A stretch of 64,000 nt of DNA from the NCBI RefSeq assembly GCF_008639165.1, contig NZ_CP029197.1:2294001-2358000 (forward strand), written 5' to 3'. This document shows positions 20,227-28,494 of this stretch, in pieces. This stretch comes from Streptomyces venezuelae ATCC 10712 (GTDB taxonomy: Bacteria; Actinomycetota; Actinomycetes; Streptomycetales; Streptomycetaceae). The notes beneath the pieces were generated by a model, which was given only the letters and a program-made list of their open reading frames with translations, searched no databases and was not told where the DNA came from. The number at the start of each line of letters is the position of its first letter. Position 1 is the first letter of the stretch. Both the position numbers and the translations under genes were made by a program.

Positions 20227-20925
20227 ATGGACGACCTGCTGATGATCGTGCCCACGCGTGGCCGCCCCAACAGCGTCCCCGCCATCCTCGACTGCTGGCG
20301 GCAGACCGGCGCCACCGCCGACCTGCTGTTCGCAGTCGATGACGACGACCCCATGCTCGCCGGCTACCGCGAGCACATGGAGCAGATCGACGACCCCCGC
20401 GTCCACTGGGTCACCGGCCCACGGCTCCGGCTCTGCGGCACCCTCAACAAGGCCGCCGCCGAGATGGCTCTTCGCTACCGCTTCCTCGCATTCATGGGCG
20501 ACGACCACCGGCCGAGGAGCGCCGGATGGGACGAGCGCTTCCGTGTCTGCCTCTCCGGCGGGCCTGGTGTCGTCTACGGCAACGACCTCCTCATGGGCGA
20601 GCGGATGCCGACCGCCGTCGCCATGACCAGCGACATCGTGCAGACCCTCGGCTACATGGCACCCCCGGCCCTCGTTCACCTCTGCCTCGACCTCGTCTGG
20701 CTCGACTGGGGCCGCGGCATGGGCCGCATCACCTACCTTGGCGACGTCGTGCTGGAGCACATGCACCCCGCCAACGGCAAAGCCGCGATGGATGCGGGCT
20801 ACCAGGAGTGCAACAGCTCCGAGCAGGCCACGGCCGACGCGACCGCCTACTACGCCTACCGCGACGAAGGCGGCCTCGAAGCCGACCTGGAGAAGCTGCG
20901 GGCACTCGTGGAGGAGGCGGCATGA
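20227..20925 (+). CDS. GT-A type glycosyltransferase (232 aa)
   Basis: ATG at 20227 (MDDLLMIVPTRGRPNSVPAI) is preferred over an upstream frame extension. The start LLMIVPTRGRP, the DDDDP element near residue 40, NKAAAEMALRYRFLAFMGDDH and the late GRITYLGDVVLEHMHP follow the order of GT-A glycosyltransferases of phage type. MGDDH would be the metal-binding acidic motif. It is translationally coupled to the methyltransferase and followed by an epimerase, so the three probably build or attach a modified sugar. The acceptor is unknown: virion protein, DNA or cell wall. Confidence 0.75.
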   Translation: MDDLLMIVPTRGRPNSVPAILDCWRQTGATADLLFAVDDDDPMLAGYREHMEQIDDPRVHWVTGPRLRLCGTLNKAAAEMALRYRFLAFMGDDHRPRSAGWDERFRVCLSGGPGVVYGNDLLMGERMPTAVAMTSDIVQTLGYMAPPALVHLCLDLVWLDWGRGMGRITYLGDVVLEHMHPANGKAAMDAGYQECNSSEQATADATAYYAYRDEGGLEADLEKLRALVEEAA

Positions 20926-21521
20926 GCAGCATCAACGACGTCATCGTGGCCTGGAACGAGGCCGACCCGGCCGCCATCCACCCCACCCGCGAGGTGTCCG
21001 AGGAGGCCTACCAGATCTCGGGCGAAGTGCAGGCGGAACTCCTCGCCACCGTCCTCCCCGAAGGCTGCCGCGTCATCGACTTCGGCTGCGGCGACGGGCG
21101 TGTGGCCATCCCCCTCAGGCAGGCCGGGTACGACGTCACGGGTGCCGACGGCTCCCAGACCATGCTCGACCGACTCGCCCAACGCGACCCCGACATGCCG
21201 CGGGTCCTCAGTGACGGGCTCGACCTGGCCGCCGTCATCGGTAAGAAGGCCGACGCCGTCATCTCCCTCGCCGTCGTCATTCACCACGGCTACGAAGCCG
21301 GCGAAGCCATCATCGAAGGCCTCCGCTCAGCAGTCCGCATCAACGGCCTCCTCGTCCTCGACTGGCCAGCCTCCGACGAACCTGCCGAAGGCAGCAGCTG
21401 GATCAGCGTCACCACCTGGTCCCGCGAACAGCAGGACGCCATCTGCAAGCGGATCGGGCTCAAGCGCCTCGACAGCGACCTGCCCTGGCCCGTCTTCCGG
21501 GCCGTGAAGGCAGGCAGCTGA
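20922..21521 (+). CDS. Class I SAM-dependent methyltransferase (199 aa)
   Basis: ATG at 20922 overlaps the glycosyltransferase stop. Motif I is VIDFGCGDGRVAIPL at about residues 51-65, motif II lies near GYDVTGADGSQ, and ADAVISLAVVIHHG is in the motif IV position. This is the Rossmann-like fold of small-molecule methyltransferases of the UbiE/Methyltransf_25 kind. Position between a glycosyltransferase and a sugar epimerase suggests sugar methylation. It overlaps the epimerase start by one base. Confidence 0.8.
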   Translation: MSSINDVIVAWNEADPAAIHPTREVSEEAYQISGEVQAELLATVLPEGCRVIDFGCGDGRVAIPLRQAGYDVTGADGSQTMLDRLAQRDPDMPRVLSDGLDLAAVIGKKADAVISLAVVIHHGYEAGEAIIEGLRSAVRINGLLVLDWPASDEPAEGSSWISVTTWSREQQDAICKRIGLKRLDSDLPWPVFRAVKAGS

Positions 21522-22387
21522 TGCGCGTACTCCTCACCGGCTCCGCCGGGTTCATCGGCCGCCACCTCCACACTGCCCTCGACGCCCGCGGCGACAACGT
21601 CACCGCCATCGACATCGTCAACGGGCCCGACGCGCTGGACCTCTTCCGGTTCAACAGCGCTCCATACGACCTCGCCATCCACTGCGCTGCGATCGTCGGA
21701 GGCCGGGCTAGCATCGATGGCTCGCCTCTTGGCGTCGGAACGAACCTCGGGCTCGACGCCTGGTACATGCGGTGGCTAGCCCGCTCAGGCACGCCCAGGG
21801 CGGTCTACTTCAGCTCCTCCGCCGCCTACCCGGTCGCCCTGCAGCAGCCCGGACCGATTCGGCGCCTCGTCGAAACCGACATCGGCTACCAGCAGCCCGG
21901 CCGGCCCGACGCCACCTACGGGCTTGCCAAGCTGACCGGCGAACAGCTCTGCCAGTACGCCGAAGCCGAAGGCACCCGCATGACGATCCTGCGGCCCTTC
22001 TCCGGGTACGGCGGGGACCAGGACGAGGCATACCCGTTCCCCGCGTTCATCCGGCGAGCCAGGGAGCGGCAGGACCCCTTCGAGATCTGGGGCGACGGCA
22101 CCTCCACCCGCGACTGGATCCACGTAGACGATATCGTCGACGCCACCCTCGCGGCTGTGGAGGAAGGTGTCACGGGGCCCGTCAACCTGGGCACGGGGCG
22201 CGCGACCACCTTCGACCAGCTCGCGAAGATGGTCACCGCGGCGGCTGGCTACCGGCCCGAGCTGAAGCACCTGCCGGCCGCACCGCAAGGCGTTCACCAC
22301 AGGGTCTGCGACCCCAGCCGCATGCTCGACTTCCACCTGCCCCGCGTCACCCTCGAAGAGGGCATCGAGCGGGCACTCGCCGCCTGA
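21521..22387 (+). CDS. NAD-dependent sugar epimerase/dehydratase (288 aa)
   Basis: ATG at 21521. The N-terminal NAD site is LLTGSAGFIGRHL (GxxGxxG), with AIDIVN as the acidic end of beta2. The catalytic motif is YGLAK (YxxxK, about residue 130), preceded by YFSSSAAYP. WGDGTSTRDWIHVDDIVDA and GPVNLGTGRATTF are standard for GalE/RmlB-like extended short-chain dehydrogenases. It should interconvert an NDP-sugar. As third gene of a coupled trio it probably supplies the donor for the glycosyltransferase. Confidence 0.85.
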   Translation: MRVLLTGSAGFIGRHLHTALDARGDNVTAIDIVNGPDALDLFRFNSAPYDLAIHCAAIVGGRASIDGSPLGVGTNLGLDAWYMRWLARSGTPRAVYFSSSAAYPVALQQPGPIRRLVETDIGYQQPGRPDATYGLAKLTGEQLCQYAEAEGTRMTILRPFSGYGGDQDEAYPFPAFIRRARERQDPFEIWGDGTSTRDWIHVDDIVDATLAAVEEGVTGPVNLGTGRATTFDQLAKMVTAAAGYRPELKHLPAAPQGVHHRVCDPSRMLDFHLPRVTLEEGIERALAA

Positions 22388-22404
22388 CCGAGAGGAGCCG
22401 AGCC

Positions 22405-22602
22405 ATGGGCGACACGTACATCTACTACGACGTCCTCACTCCCGAGCAACCGCCTCCTCCTGACGTCGTACTCGTCTACGCCCGCTACTTCGCCGCGAGA
22501 CAGGGCCTGGCCGTCCCCGCAGATGCCAAGCCGTGCATCAGGCCGTACCCCGACGACACCGGGCTCTACAGGGTCGAGACGCTCGCATGCCATCCCTCAT
22601 GA
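22405..22602 (+). CDS. Small hypothetical protein (65 aa)
   Basis: ATG at 22405 with AGAGGAG upstream. Tyr/Pro-rich (YIYYDVLTPEQPPPPDVV), then VYARYFAARQG. No family recognised. It overlaps the HNH gene start at 22599. Confidence 0.55.
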   Translation: MGDTYIYYDVLTPEQPPPPDVVLVYARYFAARQGLAVPADAKPCIRPYPDDTGLYRVETLACHPS

Positions 22603-22892
22603 GCGGCAGATGGAAAGACTCGAACCGAGCCCGCCGGCTGCCGCCAAACTGGCGGCGCATCCGGGCCCAGATCCTCGCCCGAGACCCCGTCTGCAAAATC
22701 TGCGGCGTCCGACCGTCCGCCTTCTGCGACCACATCGTCGCCAAGGCCGACGACCACAGCGAGACGGGCCTGCAAGGCGTCTGCGGTCCATGCCACGACC
22801 AGAAGAGCAGCCGAGAGGGCAACGCAGCGCAGAAGGCCAACCCTCGACCAGGACGTGCTCGCCCACCCGAACCCCACCCCGGGATGAAGTGA
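22599..22892 (+). CDS. HNH endonuclease next to terminase (97 aa)
   Basis: ATG at 22599 overlaps the previous stop (ATGA); ATG at 22587 would add four residues. The HNH core is complete: RRIRAQILARDPVCKICG, then CDHIVAKADDH, then LQGVCGPCHDQKS, with two CxxC pairs for zinc and His of the DH motif. In HK97-type phages an HNH nuclease beside the terminase supports cos cleavage and packaging. The same location argues for that role here, unlike the stand-alone homing-type HNH at 30479. Confidence 0.85.
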   Translation: MSGRWKDSNRARRLPPNWRRIRAQILARDPVCKICGVRPSAFCDHIVAKADDHSETGLQGVCGPCHDQKSSREGNAAQKANPRPGRARPPEPHPGMK

Positions 22893-23167
22893 TGCCGTCC
22901 TACCTCATCCAGCACCCCGCAGAGCAGCGCCGCGAAGACATGCTCATCGAGGACGACGAACTCACGCTCGCCTTCGTCGGCGGATGGGCCGTCTTCACTG
23001 ACGGCCAAGGCGTATGCCTTGCCGTCCCGGCCGGCCAGGGAGCACACATCCAACGTGTCGACAGCAGCGCAGCTGAACAGCTCCAGACGCAGGGCGAGCA
23101 GGCAGTGGACCTGGAGAGCACGGCCGGCGCCACGGGGCAGCAGGAGGCAGGACCATGGGCGACGTAG
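22892..23167 (+). CDS. Hypothetical protein (91 aa)
   Basis: ATG at 22892. Pattern: a helix (QHPAEQRREDMLIEDDELTL) and strands (AFVGGWAVFTDGQGVCLAVP), with an acidic, Gln-rich tail. No family recognised. It overlaps the next gene by 13 bp. Confidence 0.55.
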   Translation: MPSYLIQHPAEQRREDMLIEDDELTLAFVGGWAVFTDGQGVCLAVPAGQGAHIQRVDSSAAEQLQTQGEQAVDLESTAGATGQQEAGPWAT

Positions 23168-23322
23168 GCACAGTGCATGTCCAGTGTCCCGACTGCGGCA
23201 CGCCAGTCCCGATGACCCTGCAAGCCAGAGGCATGACGAGCCAGCACAACGTGCTGCAGCTCGCGGTCGAGGCCGACTACACCGACCTCTGGGCTCACAG
23301 CTGGACGCACGACGACCCTTGA
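23155..23322 (+). CDS. Tiny zinc-ribbon-like protein (55 aa)
   Basis: ATG at 23155 has AGGAGG upstream and starts inside the previous gene. CPDCG near residue 11 supplies one zinc knuckle; two later His residues (AHSWTH) could complete the site. Real translation is supported by the good ribosome site. The function is unknown. Confidence 0.5.
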   Translation: MGDVGTVHVQCPDCGTPVPMTLQARGMTSQHNVLQLAVEADYTDLWAHSWTHDDP

Positions 23323-23507
23323 TCATTGCCGACCGGTTCGCCCGTCGGCCGGCTGCCGGGGTGGGGGGATACCCCCCTGCCGGCGTTCTCCCTGATCGGG
23401 GCCGTATAGATAGCGACTGTCTGTACGGGTTTCCCTGGCGCCCCCCACGGCGCCACCTCTCGCCCCCAGCGCGTCCCGGAGGCGCGCGTCAGACCCTGGA
23501 GGTCGCC
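23323..23507 (+). other. Non-coding interval before terminase, candidate cos region
   Basis: No gene is seen in these 185 bp between the HNH/zinc-ribbon genes and the terminase. The interval contains GGGGGG-ATA-CCCCCC (23363-23377) inside a larger GCCGG/CCGGC structure. In cos-type siphophages the cohesive-end site usually lies just upstream of the small terminase gene, so this is the best place for it. The cut site itself cannot be read from sequence. Confidence 0.4.
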
Positions 23508-23942
23508 ATGGGCACGCGTGGACCCATCCCGGAGCGCTCCGAAGCGCGCCGGCGACGCAACAAGACCGACGACGTCGCCTTGGTGAAGGCGCCGTCGACG
23601 CCGACCGACCTGCCGGACCTGCCCGAGCCGGATCCGCTGTGGCACCCGATCGCCGCTGACTGGTACCTGTCGCTGCGGGACTCTGGCCAAGCTGCGTTCT
23701 ACCAGCCGTCAGACTGGGCGATGGCCCGGTATGCCGCCGAGCTCATGTCCCGCGGCCTGACAGGCGACCGCCCCCCGAACGGCCAGTACGTCGCGGCCCT
23801 GAACTCGGTGATGGCCAGCCTGCTGACAACGGAGGGCGACCGGCGCCGGGTCCGTATCGAGCTGGAGCGCAAGCCGGCCGTCAAGGCGGTCCCGGCTTCG
23901 GTGACAGCGATCGACGCCTACCGAGCTTCGATCGGTGGCTGA
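23508..23942 (+). CDS. terS: Terminase small subunit (144 aa)
   Basis: ATG at 23508 with TGGAGG upstream. The N-terminus MGTRGPIPERSEARRRRNK is typical of the actinophage P27-type small terminase, followed by LWHPIAADWYLSLRDSGQA and a long helical region. Small terminase binds the cos/pac site and recruits the large subunit. Its stop overlaps the large-subunit start by 8 bp. Confidence 0.82.
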   Translation: MGTRGPIPERSEARRRRNKTDDVALVKAPSTPTDLPDLPEPDPLWHPIAADWYLSLRDSGQAAFYQPSDWAMARYAAELMSRGLTGDRPPNGQYVAALNSVMASLLTTEGDRRRVRIELERKPAVKAVPASVTAIDAYRASIGG

Positions 23943-25665
23943 GAACGAGGTCCCCGAGGTCGTCACGCCCTTCACGATCGGTCCTACGTGGCAGCGCGGA
24001 GAGGACGGCAAGTTCCTCCTTCCTGAGTACACGCTCGGATGGCATGCCCTGGCGTGGACAGCGACCTACCTTCAGCACTATGTCGGGGCTCCGTGGCGCT
24101 ACACGGCCGAGCAGGCCCGCTTGACGCTGTGGTGGTACGCCATGGATCCGGTGACGAACCGGTTCGTGTGGCGCGACGGTGTCATCCAGCGGCTGAAGGG
24201 CTGGGGCAAGGATCCCCTGATCGCCACTTGGTCGGCGTTCGAGTTCGTGGGCCCCTGCCGGTTCGGGCAGGTCGCGGATGAGGGTAATGAGTGGGGTGTT
24301 CCTCCGGGCCAGCCGCTCGGCCAGCCGCATCCGGCGGCCTGGGTGCAGATCGCCGCGGTGAGCCAGGACCAGACGCGGAACACGATGACGCTGTTCCCGT
24401 CGATCCTGACGAAGCGGGCGATCGAGGAGTTCCGCATCGACCTCGGCAAGGAGATCATTTACGCCGACAAGGGCCGCGCCCGCATCGAAGCCGTCACGAG
24501 CTCGCCGCGCGCGCTGGAGGGCGGTCGGCCGACGGCGGTGAATCTGGGTGAGACGCATCACTGGCTGGAGTCGAACCAGGGGCACGAGATGGCCGCGGTC
24601 ATCGAGCGCAACGCCACGAAGTCGGCTGACGGACAGTCCCGGACGCTGGCGAACACCAACGCCTACGAGCCTGGCGAGGACAGTGTCGCCGAGCGGACCC
24701 GCGAGGCGTTCGAATCGGCGGAGGCTGGCCGCGCTGCGGAGGTCGGGCTGTTCTACGACAGCCTGGAGGCGCCGGCGGAGGCGAAGCTGTCCGAGGAGTG
24801 GATCGAACCGACACTGCGCGCTGTCCGGGGCGACTCGGTCTGGCTGGACCTCGAGCGGCTGAAGGCGTCGATCCTCGATGTCCGCAACCCGCCCAGTCGG
24901 TCGCGCCGGTTCTGGTTCAACCAGATCACCGCCTCGGAGGACGCCTATCTGGCGCCCTACGAATGGAATGCGTGCCCGCACGAGGGCATCGAGTTGCAGG
25001 CGGGCGACGAGATCGTCCTCTTCTTCGACGGCTCCAAGTCGGACGACGCGACAGGCCTGGTGGCATGCCGTTTGTCCGACGGTCACCTGCAGACGCTCGG
25101 CGTGTGGCAGAGGCGGCCGAACTGGCCGGATGGGGTGCCCTGGCGGGTGCCGCGAGAGGAGGTCGACGGCGTCGTGGACTTCACCTTCGCTACGTACAGG
25201 CCGCTGGCGTTCTTCGCCGACCCAGGGTCAGGCTTCGACGACGCCGACGGCGAACGGTACTGGGACAGCTACATCGACACGTGGGCGCAGCGGTACGGCA
25301 AGCGGCTGAAACTGAAGGCGGTCTCGTCCGGGCACGGTGCTCACGCGGTGATGTGGGACATGCGTGACCGCCGGCGCCAGCAGGCCTTCACAGAGGCCGT
25401 GGACCGCTTCTACCGGGATGTGCTGGAGCGGCAGGTGACCCACGACGGCCACAAGGTTCTCCGGCAGCACATCGCCAACGCGCGTCGCCGCACGAACGCT
25501 TGGGGCTACACGATCGGCAAGGAGCATCGCGAGTCCGCCCGGAAGGTGGACTTGGCGGTGTGCGCAATCGGCGCCCGAATGCTCCGCCGGATGGTCATGA
25601 ACAGCCCGGCTTGGACGAAACGGTCGAAGGCCCGCGGTGCGGGAAGGGTGGTGGTCCTGCGATGA
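23935..25665 (+). CDS. terL: Terminase large subunit (576 aa)
   Basis: GTG at 23935. The N-terminal ATPase has a Walker A variant KGWGKDPL at about residues 88-95. PTAVNLGETHHW fills the Walker B position, with Glu as catalytic base. LFFDGSKSDDATG begins the C-terminal nuclease, with Asp ligands also in AFFADPGSGFDD. Length and motif order match HK97-like large terminases, which cut concatemers and pump DNA into the procapsid. Confidence 0.9.
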   Translation: MAENEVPEVVTPFTIGPTWQRGEDGKFLLPEYTLGWHALAWTATYLQHYVGAPWRYTAEQARLTLWWYAMDPVTNRFVWRDGVIQRLKGWGKDPLIATWSAFEFVGPCRFGQVADEGNEWGVPPGQPLGQPHPAAWVQIAAVSQDQTRNTMTLFPSILTKRAIEEFRIDLGKEIIYADKGRARIEAVTSSPRALEGGRPTAVNLGETHHWLESNQGHEMAAVIERNATKSADGQSRTLANTNAYEPGEDSVAERTREAFESAEAGRAAEVGLFYDSLEAPAEAKLSEEWIEPTLRAVRGDSVWLDLERLKASILDVRNPPSRSRRFWFNQITASEDAYLAPYEWNACPHEGIELQAGDEIVLFFDGSKSDDATGLVACRLSDGHLQTLGVWQRRPNWPDGVPWRVPREEVDGVVDFTFATYRPLAFFADPGSGFDDADGERYWDSYIDTWAQRYGKRLKLKAVSSGHGAHAVMWDMRDRRRQQAFTEAVDRFYRDVLERQVTHDGHKVLRQHIANARRRTNAWGYTIGKEHRESARKVDLAVCAIGARMLRRMVMNSPAWTKRSKARGAGRVVVLR

Positions 25666-27089
25666 CGATTCCCACCCTGCCCCTGGTCGGCCTGTCGGAC
25701 GACGAGCAGCAGATCCTTACCCTTCTCCGAACCGATCTGCTGGCCCACCGATTCAAGCTGGAGGTGTTGGACGCCTACTTCAACGGCGAGCAGATCATCC
25801 GAGACCTGGGGATCAGCATCCCGCCGCAACTGAAGACGCTGCACACGGTCATCGGCTGGCCGCGAGTCGGGGTGGAGGCTCTGGAGCAACGCCTCGACCT
25901 GGAGGCGTTTCGCTGGGCTGACGGGTCGGACTCCACCGAGCTGGAGGAGATCGCCGAGGCGAACGACCTGTATGACGAGTCGAGCCTGGCCCATCTGGAC
26001 GCCCTGACCTACGGCCACGAGTACGTGACGGTCGGCACGGCGGACGACGACGGCGCCCCGCCGATCATCACCTACGAGTCGCCGCTCGACATGACGCTCG
26101 CCTGGGATGCCCGGCTACGCAAGCCGCTATACGCGCTGCGGGAGTGCCAGGACCGCTACGACTTCGGTCTGACGCCGGACGAGCGGCTGGTCACGCTGTA
26201 CCTGCCAGACCAGAACATCTACGCGGTACAGCAGGGGAACGACTGGGAAGTCATCGACCGGGACGAGCACGGTCTCGGCGTGGTGACGGTCCTGCGTATG
26301 GCGAACCGGCAGCGAACCGGTGACCGGGTCGGAAAGTCGGAGATCACTCCCGAGGTCCGGTCCATCACGGATGCTGCATGCCGCCGGCTGATGGGCATCG
26401 AGGTGGCTGCCGAGTTCTTCGGCGCCCCTCAGCGCTACATCTTGGGCGCGAGCGAGTCCGCGTTCCAGGACGCCGAGGGCAACGCCAAGAGCGCGTGGGA
26501 GACTTACATCGGGCGCGTTCTGGCCCTGGAGCGGGACGAGGACGGTGACGTCCCGACGGTAGGCGCGTTCACGGCGCATGACCCGTCGGGCCAGACGAAG
26601 ATCATCGACCTGTATGCGCGAATCATGTCGTCGCAGCTGTCGGTCCCACCACACATGCTCGGCTACACCAGCGACAACCCTGCGAGTGCGGACGCCATCC
26701 GCTCAGCCGAGGGCGCCCTGGTCAAGAAGGCCGAGCGGAGAATCAGACGGTTCGGGGCCACGCACAAGGCGACGATGCAGCTGGCGCTGTGGGTCCGGGA
26801 CGGCGAACAGCCTGATCCGTCACGCCGCATTGAGACGGTGTGGCGCAACCCGGCGACGCCTACGATCGCGGCCCAGACCGACGCGGCGGTGAAGATGGTC
26901 GCCGCCGGCCTGCTGCCTGCAGATTCCGAGGTGGCGCTGGAGATGGCTGGTCTGACCGAGGACCAGCGCGAGCGTGTCGCCGCCGAGCGACGCCGGGCCC
27001 AGGGCCGCCAGGTCCTGGCCTCCCTTGTGGGCCAGGGCGCCGAGGAGACCGCGGTACCGGAGGCTGGCGATGGCGAGTACGACCTCTGA
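25662..27089 (+). CDS. Portal protein (475 aa)
   Basis: ATG at 25662 overlaps the terL stop. The sequence shows the SPP1 gp6-like portal pattern: NGEQIIRDLGISIPPQL near the N-terminus, then YGHEYVTVGTADDDG, then KIIDLYARIMSSQLSVPPHM and SADAIRSAEGALVKKAERRI. The dodecameric portal forms the DNA entry channel and the head-tail junction. It overlaps the next gene by 20 bp, as head genes often do. Confidence 0.88.
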   Translation: MTIPTLPLVGLSDDEQQILTLLRTDLLAHRFKLEVLDAYFNGEQIIRDLGISIPPQLKTLHTVIGWPRVGVEALEQRLDLEAFRWADGSDSTELEEIAEANDLYDESSLAHLDALTYGHEYVTVGTADDDGAPPIITYESPLDMTLAWDARLRKPLYALRECQDRYDFGLTPDERLVTLYLPDQNIYAVQQGNDWEVIDRDEHGLGVVTVLRMANRQRTGDRVGKSEITPEVRSITDAACRRLMGIEVAAEFFGAPQRYILGASESAFQDAEGNAKSAWETYIGRVLALERDEDGDVPTVGAFTAHDPSGQTKIIDLYARIMSSQLSVPPHMLGYTSDNPASADAIRSAEGALVKKAERRIRRFGATHKATMQLALWVRDGEQPDPSRRIETVWRNPATPTIAAQTDAAVKMVAAGLLPADSEVALEMAGLTEDQRERVAAERRRAQGRQVLASLVGQGAEETAVPEAGDGEYDL

Positions 27090-27840
27090 TTCTGGGCCTG
27101 CCGCGGTACGGCAGCGGCAGGCCCAGCGCGGGGTGACGCGCTTGCTGGTCCGCGACATGCGCTCCTTGCGGCGGATCATCATCCCTTCCCGGCTCCAGGC
27201 CACGGTGCCCGAATGGATTACGGCAGTCAGGTCCCTGGTGGACCAGTACGGCGCCGCGTCGTCCGCTCTCTCGGCGGACTACTACGAAGCGCAGCGAGCC
27301 GCGGCCCGCGTCACGGGAAGCTTCACCGTCCCGCTCGTCGACCCGCCCCCGGAGGAGCAGGTCGAGAACAGCCTGCGGTGGGCGACGAAGGATCTGTGGC
27401 CGCGAGACCCGGAGGACCCGGAGACTACCGACGCCCAGCGCCAGCCGATGGACGTCCGCCTTGAGCAGGCCGAGAAGAAGGCTGAGGCGGTCGCCCAGAA
27501 GTTGGTCTCTGACCAGGGCCGCGGCACGGTTCAAGGTGCAGTGCAACGCGACCGGCAGGCCACCGCATGGGCGCGTTCTGCGGCTTTGGGCGCGTGCAGC
27601 TTCTGCAAGCTCCTGGCGACCCGCGGAGCGATTTACAAGGAGGACACGGCCGACTTCCAGGCCCACGACGGCTGCCACTGCGGCGTCGTGCCGGTGTTCA
27701 AAGGGCAGCGGTTCGAGCTGTCCGACCACGCACGCGAGTGGGAGCGGCTGTACCGCGAGTTCGCGGCGCCTCACTCGGGCGATCAGCTGAGGCGGTTCCG
27801 CCTGGCCCTCGCCGAACACGGGCACTCGCCCGCTCTGTAA
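27070..27840 (+). CDS. MuF-like minor head protein (256 aa)
   Basis: ATG at 27070. The C-terminal part contains ACSFCKLLATRGAIY and HDGCHCGVVPVFKG, the Cys/His pattern of actinophage MuF-like or capsid-maturation proteins that follow the portal gene. The N-terminal half is helical. It is expected inside the procapsid. A separate protease domain is not obvious, so maturation of the capsid may need another enzyme, possibly the M41-like protein at 16794. Confidence 0.78.
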   Translation: MASTTSDSGPAAVRQRQAQRGVTRLLVRDMRSLRRIIIPSRLQATVPEWITAVRSLVDQYGAASSALSADYYEAQRAAARVTGSFTVPLVDPPPEEQVENSLRWATKDLWPRDPEDPETTDAQRQPMDVRLEQAEKKAEAVAQKLVSDQGRGTVQGAVQRDRQATAWARSAALGACSFCKLLATRGAIYKEDTADFQAHDGCHCGVVPVFKGQRFELSDHAREWERLYREFAAPHSGDQLRRFRLALAEHGHSPAL

Positions 27841-27894
27841 ACCCGCGGCTGCCCTGGAGGTGGCCTTTCTCAGCCCCTGGAGGGCCAGTTCACC

Positions 27895-28482
27895 ATGCCT
27901 GAAGAGACCCAGACCGAGCAGGTCGAAGAGCAGCCGCAGGAGCTCGACACCGCCCCGGAGGCGGAGGGCGCCGAGGAGGAGCCGTTCGACGCGGACCGCG
28001 CCAAAAAGGCGATCAACAAGAAGAACGCGGAGAACAAGAGCCTCCGCGATCGCCTCAAGGAGCTCGAACCGCTCGCCCGCAAGGCGAAGGAGCTCGAGGA
28101 CGCCCAGAAGTCCGAGCAGGAACGGCTCTCCGAGCAGCTGACCGCCCAGCAGGAGAAGGCGGCTAAGGCCATCCGCACAGCCGTGGCCTCGAAGGTGGAG
28201 GCGCTCGCCGCGAAGGAGTTCGCCGACCCGGAGGACGCCGCCGGCGCGCTGGACCTGTCTGGCTATGTCGACGACGACGGGGCCATCGACACCGACGCCA
28301 TCAAGAGCGACCTCGCCGACCTCCTCAAGCGCAAGCCGCACTGGGCCAAGGCCCCCGAAGGGCCGCGATCCCCGCGACCGGACCGCACGCAGGGCTCGTC
28401 AGGCAACGGCAACCGAACCCCCAACAGCCCGGCGGAAGAGTTCGCGGGCTTCATGAAGAGGGCCCTCAACGGGGGCCGCTGA
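27895..28482 (+). CDS. Scaffolding protein (195 aa)
   Basis: ATG at 27895 with TGGAGGG upstream. The protein is acidic at the N-terminus, has a long coiled coil (residues 40-105, LRDRLKELEPLARKAKELED) and a basic, Pro-rich tail. This is the usual composition of DUF4355/gp20-like scaffold proteins, which lie directly before the major capsid gene and organise procapsid assembly. Confidence 0.82.
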   Translation: MPEETQTEQVEEQPQELDTAPEAEGAEEEPFDADRAKKAINKKNAENKSLRDRLKELEPLARKAKELEDAQKSEQERLSEQLTAQQEKAAKAIRTAVASKVEALAAKEFADPEDAAGALDLSGYVDDDGAIDTDAIKSDLADLLKRKPHWAKAPEGPRSPRPDRTQGSSGNGNRTPNSPAEEFAGFMKRALNGGR

Positions 28483-28494
28483 GAGAGGTAGACC

